From: Thioalkalivibrio paradoxus
GTDB taxonomy: Bacteria; Pseudomonadota; Gammaproteobacteria; Ectothiorhodospirales; Ectothiorhodospiraceae
Assembly (NCBI GenBank): GCA_011390565.1
Contig: JAABSC010000007.1
Coordinates: 1-64,000 of the forward strand
Direction of reading: 5' to 3'
Length of the DNA stretch: 64,000 nucleotides
Shown: piece after piece, positions 18,517 through 28,743 of the stretch
Layout of the letters: every line of letters starts with the position of its first letter
Numbering within the stretch: position 1 is the stretch's first letter
Notes under the pieces: model-generated
What the model was told of the DNA's origin: nothing
The model's database searches: none
What the model saw: the letters and a program-made list of their open reading frames with translations, nothing else
Position numbers and translations under genes: made by a program

Positions 18517-19095
18517 TCAACCTGCCGCTTCCGTGATCAGCACCAGCGTATTCAGCGGAACGCGGGCAAACAGTGAGATCACGTCCTGGTTACGCATGCG
18601 CACACAGCCATGCGAGGCCGGCTCTCCGATACGGCCCTCTTCGTCGGTCCCGTGGATGTAGATGTACCGCGCAAACGAATCGACGTCTCCTCCCCGGTTG
18701 ATCCCGGGTTCGAGCCCCTCGAGCCACAGGATGCGGGATGTCACACGGTCGCCCCGCGCGGTTTCGTCCGGACCGCTCGAGACGGGGGCGATTTCGCCGG
18801 TATCCTCACGGCCCCGGAACACGGTTCCCGCGGGCGCGGCATCACCAATCTTCTGCGCCACACGGTGGAGACCAGGCGGCGTCTGCAGGCTGCCCTCGCG
18901 ATTGCCCACCCCGCGCGCTGCGGTGGAGACCGGAAACCGCTCACAGACCCGGCCGGCTTCCCAGACATGGAGAAGCTGTTCGTCGGTGCGCACGAGGAGG
19001 ACGGGGCGATTCCAGCCGGTTGGGTCGCGGGCGAGCGCGGCGGAAACGGCCCGATCGATCCAGCCCGAAGGTGAAACGCTAGCGCTGGTTGGCAA
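18517..19095 (-). CDS. L,D-transpeptidase (YkuD domain)
   Basis: About 192 residues. The YkuD catalytic motif [20 protein letters not shown] contains the His and the nucleophilic Cys, and the preceding [17 protein letters not shown] strand begins the domain. No signal peptide is evident. The start is uncertain: upstream of the domain the frame runs into the end of purF. A TTG at 19093-19095, preceded by GGAGAGG, fits best and overlaps purF by 17 bases; an ATG at 19137 and a GTG at 18993 are alternatives. Likely modifies peptidoglycan crosslinks or anchors proteins, but lack of an export signal leaves this open. Confidence 0.8.
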   Translation of the reverse strand: MPTSASVSPSGWIDRAVSAALARDPTGWNRPVLLVRTDEQLLHVWEAGRVCERFPVSTAARGVGNREGSLQTPPGLHRVAQKIGDAAPAGTVFRGREDTGEIAPVSSGPDETARGDRVTSRILWLEGLEPGINRGGDVDSFARYIYIHGTDEEGRIGEPASHGCVRMRNQDVISLFARVPLNTLVLITEAAG

Positions 19096-20584
19096 GATCC
19101 AGCACCTCTCCAGACACCGACGCCGCCTCGCATCCATCGGCACGCAGCGAAGCCAGGTGTTCGAGGTAACCGGGGGCCAGTCCGGTGACGTATTCACCGG
19201 TAAACACCGAGCAGTCGAAGCTCTGAATCGAGCGGTTGCCACGCTGCACGGCGGCGACCAGGTCTTCCAGATCCTGGTAGATCAGGCGATCGGCGGCGAT
19301 CGCAGAACAGACTTCGGATTCGTCACGTCCATGCGCGATCAGTTCGTCGGCTGCCGGCATGTCGATCCCGTACACATTGGGAAAGCGCACCGGTGGTGCC
19401 GCAGAGGCGAAGTACACCTTGCGTGCGCCGGCCTCGCGGGCCATCAGGACGATCTCGCGCGAGGTCGTGCCACGCACAATGGAATCGTCAACCAGCATCA
19501 CGTTCTTGTCGCGGAATTCGAGCGAGATGGCGTTCAGCTTCTGGCGCACCGACTTCCGGCGGCGGGTCTGCCCGGGCATGATGAAGGTGCGACCGATATA
19601 CCGGTTCTTGATGAACCCCTCGCGGTACTTGATGCCGAGTTCGTGCGCCATCTCCAGCGCCACCGTCCGGCCCGTATCGGGAATCGGGACGATCACGTCG
19701 ATATCGTGATCCGGCCAGATCCGCCGGATCTTCTGGCCCAGCCGGGTGCCCATGCGCATGCGCGCGCGATGGACGAAGATGTCGTCGATCACCGAATCCG
19801 GCCGCGCGAAATAGACGTGTTCGAAGATGCACGGTGAAAGCACCGACTCGGCCGCGCAGGATCGGGTCGCGATCTCACCCTGCGGCGAGATGAAGATTCC
19901 CTCCCCCGGTGCCAGATCACGCTGTAGTTCGAAGCCGGCCGAATCCAGCGCAGCGCTCTCCGAAGCGACCATCCACTCCGTGCCTTCGGCGGTGTCACGT
20001 CGACCGTACGCGAGGGGCCGGATGCCAAAGGGATCCCTGAACGCCACCAGCCCGCCTCCGGCGATCATGCCGACTACGGCATAAGCGCCACGGGCGCGCT
20101 GGTGAACCCGGGCGATGGCGTTGAAGACCGCATCCGCGTTCAGCCCATCATCCAGAAAACGCAGCAACTCCTGCGCGAAGACGTTCAGCAGGATTTCGGA
20201 ATCCGAATCGGTGTTGATATGCCGGCGGTCCGTGGCGAACAGCGCTTGCTTGAGTTCGCGGGCATTGATCAGGTTGCCGTTGTGCCCCAGCGTGATTCCG
20301 AATGGTGAATTCACATAGAAGGGCTGCGCCTCGGCGGAACTGGATGTCCCTGCGGTCGGGTAGCGGACATGCCCGATGCCCATGTTGCCGCGCAGCGTGT
20401 GCATATGCTGGGTCTGAAACACGTCGCGCACCAGGCCGTTGTCCTTGCGCAGGTGCAGGCGCCCGAGCTCGTCGCAGGTCACGATGCCGGCGGCATCCTG
20501 GCCCCGATGCTGCAAGACCAGCAGCGCATCGTACAACGCCTGGTTCACCGGGGCGGTCCCGACGACGCCTACAACTCCACACAT
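19079..20584 (-). CDS. purF: Amidophosphoribosyltransferase
   Basis: First step of purine synthesis: PRPP plus glutamine to phosphoribosylamine. The 501 residues start MCGVVGVVG, so Cys2 becomes the N-terminal nucleophile of the glutaminase domain (about 2-230), with RYPTAG and NGNL motifs. The C-terminal phosphoribosyltransferase domain has the PRPP loop [13 protein letters not shown]. Length equals that of E. coli PurF. Preceded by cvpA, the classic pairing. Confidence 0.97.
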   Translation of the reverse strand: MCGVVGVVGTAPVNQALYDALLVLQHRGQDAAGIVTCDELGRLHLRKDNGLVRDVFQTQHMHTLRGNMGIGHVRYPTAGTSSSAEAQPFYVNSPFGITLGHNGNLINARELKQALFATDRRHINTDSDSEILLNVFAQELLRFLDDGLNADAVFNAIARVHQRARGAYAVVGMIAGGGLVAFRDPFGIRPLAYGRRDTAEGTEWMVASESAALDSAGFELQRDLAPGEGIFISPQGEIATRSCAAESVLSPCIFEHVYFARPDSVIDDIFVHRARMRMGTRLGQKIRRIWPDHDIDVIVPIPDTGRTVALEMAHELGIKYREGFIKNRYIGRTFIMPGQTRRRKSVRQKLNAISLEFRDKNVMLVDDSIVRGTTSREIVLMAREAGARKVYFASAAPPVRFPNVYGIDMPAADELIAHGRDESEVCSAIAADRLIYQDLEDLVAAVQRGNRSIQSFDCSVFTGEYVTGLAPGYLEHLASLRADGCEAASVSGEVLDLANQR

Positions 20585-20624
20585 ATGCTCTCCCCCCGGC
20601 TCAGGGCCATCGAATTCCCGGTCT

Positions 20625-21134
20625 TCACGCACCGACCTCCGCGTTCAGTCCCTGCAGACGCTCCTGGATCGACTCGGGCAGCATTCCCAGAAGGCGCTCC
20701 ACGACGCGTTCAAAGTGCGGAACCATGGCACTCTCCTGCCACCAGCTTTCCTCCGGAAACAGGGTCAGCGACGCCAGGAACACCAGCACCGTAACGATCA
20801 GCGCACCCCGAAGGACCCCGAAGACCACGCCCAGCGAGCGATCGGTGCCGGTCAGCCCCGAGCCTCGAACGACGCGGTTCGCCAGCACCCCCGCGATCCC
20901 GCCAAGGATCAGCACCAGGATGAAGATGCCCGCGAATGCGAGCCCAAGCCGCAAGGTCACATCACTGATGCCTTCGGGAAGATAGACGGCGACCGCGCTG
21001 GAATACTGGATCCCGACCCATGCGGCAATGATCCAGGTCGCCAGGGAAAAGATCTCACGCACAAAGCCGCGGTAGAGGCTGATGAGCCCCGAAATCACGA
21101 TCAACGCAATGAAGACCAGGTCAATCCAGTTCAC
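20625..21134 (-). CDS. cvpA: CvpA family membrane protein
   Basis: 169 residues with four membrane helices (about 4-24, 30-50, 64-86, 100-122), starting [27 protein letters not shown]. CvpA was named for colicin V production and lies upstream of purF in many gammaproteobacteria, as here with 40 bases between. Its present role is linked to envelope stress and biofilm traits, not firmly biochemical. Confidence 0.93.
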   Translation of the reverse strand: MNWIDLVFIALIVISGLISLYRGFVREIFSLATWIIAAWVGIQYSSAVAVYLPEGISDVTLRLGLAFAGIFILVLILGGIAGVLANRVVRGSGLTGTDRSLGVVFGVLRGALIVTVLVFLASLTLFPEESWWQESAMVPHFERVVERLLGMLPESIQERLQGLNAEVGA

Positions 21135-21282
21135 GACATGCGACTCTCGTCCACTTGGCTTACCGAGACCGTTTGCGGGCGCGTCCAGCCCGTCGGTGCG
21201 GGCGCGCTAGTGTACCGTACCGGCGACCCGGTGTGGTTAGCAGCCACCCCGGGGCGGGCGGGACCGAGCCGTTCCGGAGGCA

Positions 21283-21840
21283 TCACGGATGCGCGATCAC
21301 GATGCCCGAAAGATCCAGCTTCCTCTGGATATCATCGCGAACCTGCAGGGCCCTGTCCCGCTGTACCTCCGGCCCGATCTTCACCCGCCAGACTTCGCTT
21401 CGATCCAGGGCTGCCCTCTCCACGAATGCCGCATAGCCAGCGTCGCGCAACCGCTGGACCTGCTCCCTGGCATTGGCCTCCTGTCCGAAACTGCCCACCT
21501 GTACGGCCCAGCCCACGCTCTCGCGCTCCGGCTCCGCCAGTGCGGCCACAGGAGCCGGCGCTGGCGGCAGAGCCACGGTGCTTCCGGGCTGATTTCGGGC
21601 CTCGGCCCGTGGCGTGGGTGGCAGCGCGTCCGCCGAGCGCTCCTGGACTGCATCCGCTCCGGGTAGAGAGCCGGAAAGCTGCGGTTCCACGAACAGCGGC
21701 CGTTCCGGGATCGGCTCGTCCAGATCCTGGAGGTACTCGTAACCGGCACCATCGAGCAACCAGGGCAGAAACAGAACAGCCAGAAAAATCAGCAGGATGG
21801 CGCCAGCCATCCGATACCGGACTGGAGCCGCGACCGTCAT
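21283..21840 (-). CDS. SPOR domain protein (DedD-like)
   Basis: 185 residues: a short cytosolic start, one membrane helix (about 9-29, AGAILLIFLAVLFLPWLLDG), a Pro/Ala-rich periplasmic linker, and a C-terminal SPOR domain (about 108-183; VGWAVQVGSFGQEANAREQVQRLRDAG) that binds denuded septal peptidoglycan. Position between folC and cvpA is that of DedD in other gammaproteobacteria. The ATG at 21840 is the one that fits the helix. Confidence 0.88.
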   Translation of the reverse strand: MTVAAPVRYRMAGAILLIFLAVLFLPWLLDGAGYEYLQDLDEPIPERPLFVEPQLSGSLPGADAVQERSADALPPTPRAEARNQPGSTVALPPAPAPVAALAEPERESVGWAVQVGSFGQEANAREQVQRLRDAGYAAFVERAALDRSEVWRVKIGPEVQRDRALQVRDDIQRKLDLSGIVIAHP

Positions 21841-22039
21841 GCCCTGCGCACCTGCGGGCGCCGGAACCGTCCGGGGAGACACGGTGTGCCGTCGCAATGC
21901 TTTGTGCTGGGGGAGAAGAGGTCGGTCATTCGATCCGTCAGGCTTCGGGTAGCCATGGCTGCAGGGTCATCCGGCCATGGAGAGCAAACCGTAAGTATAC
22001 CGGGCACCTGCGCGTTTTTCCCGAACACCGCATTTGTCA

Positions 22040-23338
22040 TCAGGCCACCGAAACAGCGGCCCGCCCGTTATCGGACGGCAAGCGCTCCAGCACCGCCTGC
22101 ACGGTCAGAAAGGATCCGAACACCAGCACCCTGCCCGTGCTCCCCGCCTGCTTCAAAGCGAGCTGCATCGCCGCATCGGGATCATCGGTGACCGCGACGG
22201 AGCCGAAGCCCGCCGTGCGCAGCTCCGATGCGAGCGCCTCAGCAGACAGGGCCCGCTCGGACGGAATCGGCGTCGTGACCCAGCGATCGATGTGCGCCGC
22301 CAGAATCTCCCACATCGGCGCGCGGCGCTTGTCCGCCATGATGGCCACGATCGCGACGGTCGGACCGGCAACGGGGTGGGCACCCAGCCAACGGGCCAGC
22401 TCACCGGCGGATTGTGCATTGTGCGCAACGTCCAGGACCCACCCGGGGGCACCGGGAATCGTCTGCAAGCGTCCCGCGGGCGCGGCGAGCAAACCCTGTT
22501 CGAGGACGGCGGCGTTCAGCTTCGAGCCCAGACCGAGCACCTGAACCACGGCCAGAGCCGTGGCGACGTTGGCCAACCGAGCGCCCTCGAGCCCGAAGGA
22601 CGGGTTCGGCCGGATATCGAGCGTGGTGGGAGATCCGGCCCAAAACCACTGGAGAGTCTCCTGCCCTGGGACCAGCGCGAAGTCGCGGCCCTGTCGAAAC
22701 ACCTCGGCACCCCGCACCCGCGCCACCTCGAGGACGCTGTCGGGCGGGGCCTCCTCGCCAAGAACAGCCGGACGACCGGCACGCAGGATCCCTGCCTTTT
22801 CGCGCCCAATGCTTTCGCGGTCCGGGCCCAGCCATTGTTCGTGATCAAGATCCACACTGGTGATGACCGCAACATCCGGATCCCACACATTGACGGCGTC
22901 CAGGCGTCCTCCCAAACCCACCTCGAGGACCTGGAAGTCGACGCGCTCCCGTTGGAACAGCCACAGCGCCGCAAGCGTTCCAAACTCGAAGTAGGTCAGC
23001 GTACGTTCACCGCGAGCGGCATCCGCGGCGGCAAAGGCGGCGCACAGATCCGCGTCCCCAACGGGCTGACCATCGATCGCAACGCGCTCGTTGTACCGCA
23101 GGAGATGAGGCGAGGTGTAGGTACCCACGCGGTAGCCCATGGCCTGCAGCAGGGCCGAGAGCACGATGGCCACAGTGCCCTTGCCATTGGTTCCCGCGAT
23201 GGTCAGCGTCGTGGGGCAGTTGTCGCGCAGGCGAAGTGCATCGGCGACGGCCGCCACGCGCTCGAGCTTCAACTCGATACTGACCGGGTGCAGGGTCTCC
23301 TGCCAGTCCAACCATTCCTGGAGCGTATCAAAACGCAT
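22040..23338 (-). CDS. folC: Folylpolyglutamate/dihydrofolate synthase
   Basis: Adds glutamate to dihydropteroate and to tetrahydrofolates. 432 residues: Mur-ligase fold with P-loop AGTNGKG at 48-54, YTSPHLLRYNERVAIDG (folate binding), and the C-terminal domain with VLDVAHNAQSA. Length is typical. Sits between accD and the SPOR gene in conserved order. A 199-base gap follows before the SPOR gene, in which I see no gene. Confidence 0.94.
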   Translation of the reverse strand: MRFDTLQEWLDWQETLHPVSIELKLERVAAVADALRLRDNCPTTLTIAGTNGKGTVAIVLSALLQAMGYRVGTYTSPHLLRYNERVAIDGQPVGDADLCAAFAAADAARGERTLTYFEFGTLAALWLFQRERVDFQVLEVGLGGRLDAVNVWDPDVAVITSVDLDHEQWLGPDRESIGREKAGILRAGRPAVLGEEAPPDSVLEVARVRGAEVFRQGRDFALVPGQETLQWFWAGSPTTLDIRPNPSFGLEGARLANVATALAVVQVLGLGSKLNAAVLEQGLLAAPAGRLQTIPGAPGWVLDVAHNAQSAGELARWLGAHPVAGPTVAIVAIMADKRRAPMWEILAAHIDRWVTTPIPSERALSAEALASELRTAGFGSVAVTDDPDAAMQLALKQAGSTGRVLVFGSFLTVQAVLERLPSDNGRAAVSVA

Positions 23339-23407
23339 GGTGTGCCCCGACAAGCCGACAAGAGAACCGCCGCCGGCAATCACCGTTCGGCACGGAATCG
23401 GGACGGA

Positions 23408-24367
23408 TCAGTCCGAACCTCCGGAGGCCGGCGGCATGATCTCGCCCTGTACCGACGCGCCATCACTATCCCCGGTCCGCGGGTGCCCGGTTCCGGATCC
23501 GGCAGGCGCCTCCCGGGCATGCTGGTTCAGCATGCCAAGAAGGCTGGCCAGCCGTGGCCGCATCTCGCTGCGTGAAACGATCAGATCGATCGCGCCGTGT
23601 TCGACCAGAAACTCGGAGCGCTGGAAACCGTCCGGAAGCGTCTCGCGAACCGTCTGCTGAATGACCCGCGGGCCCGCAAAGCCGATCAATGCCCTGGGCT
23701 CCGCGACGTTGATGTCGCCGAGCATCGCCAGACTCGCCGACACGCCGCCCATGGTCGGGTCGGTCATCACCGAAATGAACGGCACCCGGGCTTCGCGCAA
23801 TCGAGCCAGCGCGGCACTGGTCTTGGCCATCTGCATCAGCGAGAACAGGGCTTCCTGCATGCGCGCGCCACCACTGGCCGAAAAACAGACCAGGGGAATT
23901 CGCTCATCCAGTGCGCGCTTGGCCCCGCGCACGAAGCGCTCGCCCACCGCGGAACCCATCGAGCCACCCATGAAGAAGAAATCAAAAGCCGCAGCCACCA
24001 GTGGTGCGCCTTCGAGTTCACCCCGAATGACGATCAGGGCGTCCTTTTCACCGGTGCCCTTCTGCGCGGCAATGAGACGGTCGCGGTATTTCTTGCTGTC
24101 ACGAAACTTCAGGACGTCCGTGGCCTCGATCTTCGCGCCGATTTCCTCCCGCGGCTCCTCGTCCAGAAAGATGTCCAGGCGCCTGCGCGCACCGATGCGT
24201 CGGTGATGACCGCACTTCGGACAGACGTCAAGGCTGCGTTCGAGTTCCGGCCGGTACAGCGTGGCATCACAACCCTCGCAGCGGACCCACAGACCCTCGG
24301 GAACCGTGCGCTTGCTCGCGTTATCGGTACGGATCCGCGACGGCATCAGCTTTTCAAACCAACTCAT
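23408..24367 (-). CDS. accD: Acetyl-CoA carboxylase carboxyltransferase subunit beta
   Basis: Part of the AccAD carboxyltransferase that makes malonyl-CoA. 319 residues; N-terminal zinc ribbon with Cys30, Cys33, Cys49 and Cys52, then the carboxylase fold with [11 protein letters not shown] and [14 protein letters not shown]. The last 35 residues are Gly/Pro-rich and probably disordered, a little longer than E. coli AccD. Confidence 0.95.
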   Translation of the reverse strand: MSWFEKLMPSRIRTDNASKRTVPEGLWVRCEGCDATLYRPELERSLDVCPKCGHHRRIGARRRLDIFLDEEPREEIGAKIEATDVLKFRDSKKYRDRLIAAQKGTGEKDALIVIRGELEGAPLVAAAFDFFFMGGSMGSAVGERFVRGAKRALDERIPLVCFSASGGARMQEALFSLMQMAKTSAALARLREARVPFISVMTDPTMGGVSASLAMLGDINVAEPRALIGFAGPRVIQQTVRETLPDGFQRSEFLVEHGAIDLIVSRSEMRPRLASLLGMLNQHAREAPAGSGTGHPRTGDSDGASVQGEIMPPASGGSD

Positions 24368-24399
24368 GCGATATCCCTATGCCCTGGTAGGCGTTCTGA

Positions 24400-25233
24400 T
24401 CAGGCCGTCGCCGGAGCCTCGGCCATCCGTGCGGCGTCCATCGCGGTTCGCATCCCGCGCACGATTTCCGCAGCCGCGATCCGGAACTGTTCGGGTTGGT
24501 CCGGGTACTGCTCGACCAGACGGACGATGGCACTACCCACGACCACGGCGTCGGCGACCCGGGCCACCTGGGCCGCGGTCGCCGCATCGCGAATCCCGAA
24601 CCCGACACCCAGCGGCAGTGCGGTCAGTCCGCGTATGCTGTCGAGACGCGCACCCAGCTCACCGGCGTCGAGCGTCTGCGAACCCGTCACACCCTTCAGG
24701 GAAACATAGTAGATGAATCCCCGGGCTGCGTCGGCCACGTGACGCATGCGCAGGCTGGACGTGGTCGGGGCCAACAGAAAGATGGGGTCGATGCCGGCGC
24801 TCTCGAGGACGCCGGTCAGCTCCGCGCTTTCCTCGGGCGGCAGGTCCACCATCAGCACGCCATCGACCCCTGCCTGCGCGGCCGCCTTGGCGAAATGTTC
24901 GGCGCCCATCCGTTCCACCGGATTCAGATAGCCCATCAGGATCACCGGTGTGTCCGCGTCCTCGCGACGGAACTCCCGGACCATGTCGAGCACACCGCGC
25001 AGACTGGTCCCGTGCGCAAGCGCGCGCTCACAGGCCAGCTGGATCACGGGGCCATCGGCCATCGGATCCGAGAACGGAACGCCGAGTTCGAGCAGATCCG
25101 CTCCCGCCGCCACCAGATCGTGCATCAGGGGGACCGTGACGCCAGGGTCCGGGTCCCCTGCGGTCACGTAGGGAATCAACGCCGAGCGACCGGCTTCCTG
25201 CGTCTCGGAGAAGCGTTTTGCGATGCGGCTCAC
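24400..25233 (-). CDS. trpA: Tryptophan synthase alpha chain
   Basis: Cleaves indole-3-glycerol phosphate to indole. 277 residues, TIM barrel; catalytic Glu49 ([11 protein letters not shown]) and Asp60 (DPMAD). The GTG start overlaps the trpB stop as GTGA, coupling the two subunits. A longer frame upstream of this start is the antisense-composition continuation and is not protein. Confidence 0.95.
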   Translation of the reverse strand: MSRIAKRFSETQEAGRSALIPYVTAGDPDPGVTVPLMHDLVAAGADLLELGVPFSDPMADGPVIQLACERALAHGTSLRGVLDMVREFRREDADTPVILMGYLNPVERMGAEHFAKAAAQAGVDGVLMVDLPPEESAELTGVLESAGIDPIFLLAPTTSSLRMRHVADAARGFIYYVSLKGVTGSQTLDAGELGARLDSIRGLTALPLGVGFGIRDAATAAQVARVADAVVVGSAIVRLVEQYPDQPEQFRIAAAEIVRGMRTAMDAARMAEAPATA

Positions 25234-26441
25234 AGCTGGATCCCCTCCAGGCGGGCAATGGTGTTCAGATCCTTGTCGCCCCGGCCCGACAGATTGATGA
25301 TCAGGCTCTGGTTCGGCTTCATGGTCGGTGCGATTTCGAGCACGTGGGCAATCGCGTGGCTGGTTTCGAGTGCGGGAATGATGCCCTCGGTCCGGGTCAT
25401 CCGGTGGAAGCCTCGCAGCGCGTCGTCGTCGGTCACCGAGACGTACTGCGCGCGACCGATGTCCTTGAGCCATGCGTGTTCCGGCCCGACACCCGGATAA
25501 TCCAGGCCGGCGGAAATCGAGTGGGTCGGGATGATCTGTCCGTCGTCGTCTTCCATCAGGTAGGTGCGGTTCCCGTGCAGAACACCCGGGCGTCCGGCGC
25601 ACAGCGGTGCCGAATGATGGCCGCTGGCAATGCCCTCGCCTCCAGCCTCGACTCCGATCAGCGCCACCGACTCGTCTGCGAGAAACGGATGGAACAGGCC
25701 GATGGCGTTGGATCCTCCGCCGACGCAGGCCACCAGAGCGTCCGGCAACCGTCCGGTCATTTCCAGGTGCTGCGCGCGGGCCTCCCGGCCGATCACCGAC
25801 TGAAAATCCCGCACCATCGCCGGGTAGGGGTGCGGACCCGCGACGGTCCCGATGATGTAGAAGGTATCGTCCACGTTCGTGACCCAGTCGCGCATGGCCT
25901 CGTTCAGCGCGTCTTTCAGCGTGCGCGAGCCGGAGTTCACCGCGACCACGTCCGCGCCGAGGAGACGCATGCGGTACACGTTCGGTGACTGCCGCTGAAT
26001 ATCCTCGGCGCCCATGTAGACGACACATTCCATCCCCAGCCGCGCGGCCACGGTGGCCGTTGCCACGCCATGCTGACCGGCTCCGGTCTCGGCGATGATC
26101 CGGTTCTTGCCGAGGCGCTTCGCCAGCAGCGCCTGGCCGATCGTGTTGTTGACCTTGTGCGCGCCGGTATGATTGAGATCCTCACGCTTCAGATAGATCT
26201 GCGCGCCGCCCAATTCCCGGGACAGACGTTCGGCGTGGTACAGAGGGCTCGGGCGTCCAACGAAATGCGCCAGATCGGCATCGATCTCCGCCAGGAACTC
26301 CGGGTCGAGCATGTAGCGCTCATAGGCGCCCTGCAGCTCTTCGAGGGCACCCATCAGCGTTTCGGCGACGAACCGGCCACCGTAGGGTCCGAAATGTCCG
26401 CGCGCGTCCGGAAACGCGGCCCAGTCGACTGCCTGCTTCAT
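25230..26441 (-). CDS. trpB: Tryptophan synthase beta chain
   Basis: PLP enzyme that joins indole and serine. 403 residues; PLP lysine Lys96 in HTGAHKVNN, phosphate loop GGGSNAIG, and [10 protein letters not shown]. One base separates it from trpF upstream. Start ATG gives the family N terminus ([24 protein letters not shown]). Confidence 0.97.
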   Translation of the reverse strand: MKQAVDWAAFPDARGHFGPYGGRFVAETLMGALEELQGAYERYMLDPEFLAEIDADLAHFVGRPSPLYHAERLSRELGGAQIYLKREDLNHTGAHKVNNTIGQALLAKRLGKNRIIAETGAGQHGVATATVAARLGMECVVYMGAEDIQRQSPNVYRMRLLGADVVAVNSGSRTLKDALNEAMRDWVTNVDDTFYIIGTVAGPHPYPAMVRDFQSVIGREARAQHLEMTGRLPDALVACVGGGSNAIGLFHPFLADESVALIGVEAGGEGIASGHHSAPLCAGRPGVLHGNRTYLMEDDDGQIIPTHSISAGLDYPGVGPEHAWLKDIGRAQYVSVTDDDALRGFHRMTRTEGIIPALETSHAIAHVLEIAPTMKPNQSLIINLSGRGDKDLNTIARLEGIQL

Positions 26442-26442
26442 C

Positions 26443-27069
26443 TCACTCACTTTCCACCTGCCTGACCGCTTTGATGAATTGCTGGATGAGCTCCGGATCC
26501 TTTCGACCCGGCGCCGATTCCACACCCGAACTCACATCCACGCCGTAGGGTCGCGCGCGTGCCAGCGCCGACCCGACGTTTCCGGGACCGAGCCCCCCCG
26601 CCAACAACCACGGTCGTGGCAATGGACCGGGAATGGCATCCCAGTCGAAATGCCTGCCTGACCCGCCGATGGTGCCCTGCGCGTGGCTGTCCAGCAGAAA
26701 ACCCCGCGCATCCGGATGGGCATCCATTTCCGCTCGCGGATCTTCGCCACCGCCCATTGCAATCGCCTTCAGATACGGAATCCCGAAACCGCTGCAGAAG
26801 GCCGCATCCTCGGCGCCGTGAAACTGCAGGTAATCGAGATGCAGGCCGTTCAGCACGGCCTCCACCTCGTCCGGCCGCGGATCCACGAACAATCCGACCG
26901 TCGCAACGAACGGCGGTACTGCACGAATGACCCGCACCGCCTGTTCAAGGTTCAATGCGCGTCGGCTTCGCGCGTAAAAGACCAGCCCCAGGGCATCCGC
27001 TCCCGCCTGTGCGGCGATTCGGGCATTCTCGGGGTCGGTGATGCCGCAGATTTTGATCCGGTAGCGCAT
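26443..27069 (-). CDS. trpF: Phosphoribosylanthranilate isomerase
   Basis: Amadori isomerisation in tryptophan synthesis. 208 residues; [11 protein letters not shown] with general-base Cys8, [12 protein letters not shown], and [10 protein letters not shown] with the catalytic Asp. Typical length. First of the trpFBA run; the remaining trp genes are not in the window, as is usual where trp genes are split. Confidence 0.94.
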   Translation of the reverse strand: MRYRIKICGITDPENARIAAQAGADALGLVFYARSRRALNLEQAVRVIRAVPPFVATVGLFVDPRPDEVEAVLNGLHLDYLQFHGAEDAAFCSGFGIPYLKAIAMGGGEDPRAEMDAHPDARGFLLDSHAQGTIGGSGRHFDWDAIPGPLPRPWLLAGGLGPGNVGSALARARPYGVDVSSGVESAPGRKDPELIQQFIKAVRQVESE

Positions 27070-27130
27070 GGTGGCGAACAAGATTACCAGAAGGTGACGC
27101 CGCCGCATCGCACATCGCCATTCGCAAGGG

Positions 27131-27985
27131 TCAGGAATCCACCCAGAAACCCGCTGGCACGTGCGCGCAGCCTCCTGACACCAGCGTCGTTACCGCATCG
27201 GGCGACGACGCAGGCAAGCCGAAAGCCGGATCATAATCGACGCCGACGAAATACAGCCCGCCGGCGGGTGCCGTAATGCCTGAAGCGCGCCGGTCACGGG
27301 CGTGCAGCGCTTCGGCCACCCACTCCGGTCCCCGCTTGCCCTGGCCGATCGCGATCAGCAGGCCGGCAATGTTCCGCACCATGTGATGCAGGAACGCGTT
27401 GGCGTGCACGTCCAGAACGATATAACGGCCGGAGCGCCGGACCGTGATGGAGTGCACCGTCTTGATGGCCGACCGGGCCTGACAGTTCGCGGCACGCAGG
27501 CTGCTGAAGTCGTGTGTGCCCACCAATGCCTGTGCGGCTTCGTGCATGGGGTCGGCATCCAGCGGATACCGCCACCACGCCAGGCCGCGGGCCTGAATCG
27601 CCGGACGCAGCGGCTGGTTCGCGATCACGTACCGATAGCGCCGGGACCGGGCCGAGAAACGCGCGTGAAACGCCATCGGCATCCTCCGCGCCCATAACAG
27701 CGACACCGATTCAGGCAGCTTCGCGTTACCTCCCAGCAACCAGTTACGCTCCACACGCTCGGTGGGCGTATCGAAATGAACCACCTGCCCGATCGCGTGC
27801 ACTCCGGCGTCGGTACGCCCCGCGCACTGAAGGTCGATGCGATGCCCGGCCACGCAGCCGATCGCCTTTTCGACCGCAGCCTGCACACTGGGACCGTCCT
27901 TCTGTCGTTGCCAACCCACGAAGGACGCTCCGTCGTATTCGACGCCGACGGCCCAGCGCGTCAGTGATTCCACGGCTCCGTTCAC
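27131..27985 (-). CDS. truA: tRNA pseudouridine(38-40) synthase
   Basis: Makes pseudouridine in the tRNA anticodon arm. 284 residues; catalytic Asp59 in CAGRTDAGVHA, and the FLHHMVRNIAGLLIAIG segment typical of TruA. The GTG start overlaps the stop of the upstream membrane-protein gene (GTGA). Confidence 0.94.
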   Translation of the reverse strand: MNGAVESLTRWAVGVEYDGASFVGWQRQKDGPSVQAAVEKAIGCVAGHRIDLQCAGRTDAGVHAIGQVVHFDTPTERVERNWLLGGNAKLPESVSLLWARRMPMAFHARFSARSRRYRYVIANQPLRPAIQARGLAWWRYPLDADPMHEAAQALVGTHDFSSLRAANCQARSAIKTVHSITVRRSGRYIVLDVHANAFLHHMVRNIAGLLIAIGQGKRGPEWVAEALHARDRRASGITAPAGGLYFVGVDYDPAFGLPASSPDAVTTLVSGGCAHVPAGFWVDS

Positions 27986-28743
27986 GCGCCCACCGGCCCG
28001 CGAACCGCCTCCCGCAGCCAAACCGAGGCCACCACTGCCACCCAGAGCAGTGCCACCTGCCCCAGCAGGAACGGAAACGGCCGGTCTCCGCATTCGGCTT
28101 CAGACCATCGCGTGGACAGGACCCGGTCTCCCGGGCCGGGAACGCCTGCCAGCGCGCCCTCGAGTTGTTGCACGAGAAATTCCCTGCCGGCCTTCAGCCG
28201 TCCCCAGCGGTCTTCCACACGCGCCGCGCGAAACGCTCGGTAATTGGCCTGCTGCGATTCGAAATCGGCGAGCGCGAGGAACAGGCGTCCGGCGAATACG
28301 TCGCCGCGGACGCCCACCGCGCGCAACGGCGCCAGCCAGCGGGCCAGCCCCGCAATCTGCGCACCCCGGTCGAAGGCCGAGGTCAGCCACACGACCCAGC
28401 CGACAAGCAACATGAGCGCCGCAATCCGGGTGCCGGCATCCGCAAGCCCGGCAAGAGCCGGCCACCAGCGTGAAGCGGATTCGACGTCGGCCGATGGGTG
28501 CATCCAACCGAAGAAAACCAGCAGGGAAAGGTAGAACCACTTGAAGCGCCAGATCAGCGTCAGCGCACGACGCCATGGATACCTTCCCCACCCGGCAACG
28601 GCGAGCGCGGCCAGTCCGGGAAGGAGAATCAGTATCGTCGGATTGAACAGAACGGACGACAGCATGACCACACCCGCGATGGCAGCCGCCGCAATCCACT
28701 CCGAGCGCCCGTCGGAGATCGCTGGAGCACGACCCGGACTCAC
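27982..28743 (-). CDS. Membrane protein of unknown function between fimV and truA
   Basis: 253 residues with about five membrane helices: about 16-34, 36-52 (FNPTILILLPGLAALAVAGW), 68-82, 100-122 and a last one near 225-245. The middle and C-terminal soluble parts are Arg-rich and carry LARWLAPLRAVGV, somewhat like the coupling region of CbiQ/EcfT transporter proteins, but the match is weak and no ECF ATPase is near. GTG start overlaps the fimV stop and its stop overlaps truA, so it is part of the same transcript. I do not recognise it firmly. Confidence 0.7.
   Translation of the reverse strand: MSPGRAPAISDGRSEWIAAAAIAGVVMLSSVLFNPTILILLPGLAALAVAGWGRYPWRRALTLIWRFKWFYLSLLVFFGWMHPSADVESASRWWPALAGLADAGTRIAALMLLVGWVVWLTSAFDRGAQIAGLARWLAPLRAVGVRGDVFAGRLFLALADFESQQANYRAFRAARVEDRWGRLKAGREFLVQQLEGALAGVPGPGDRVLSTRWSEAECGDRPFPFLLGQVALLWVAVVASVWLREAVRGPVGA

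Noticed and set aside
21994..21999. TATACT on the minus strand upstream of the SPOR gene
   Set aside because: It resembles a -10 but no -35 is found at a normal distance.
20439..22544. A 701-codon rightward frame opposite purF, cvpA and the SPOR gene
   Set aside because: It crosses three well-supported leftward genes and has low-complexity composition.
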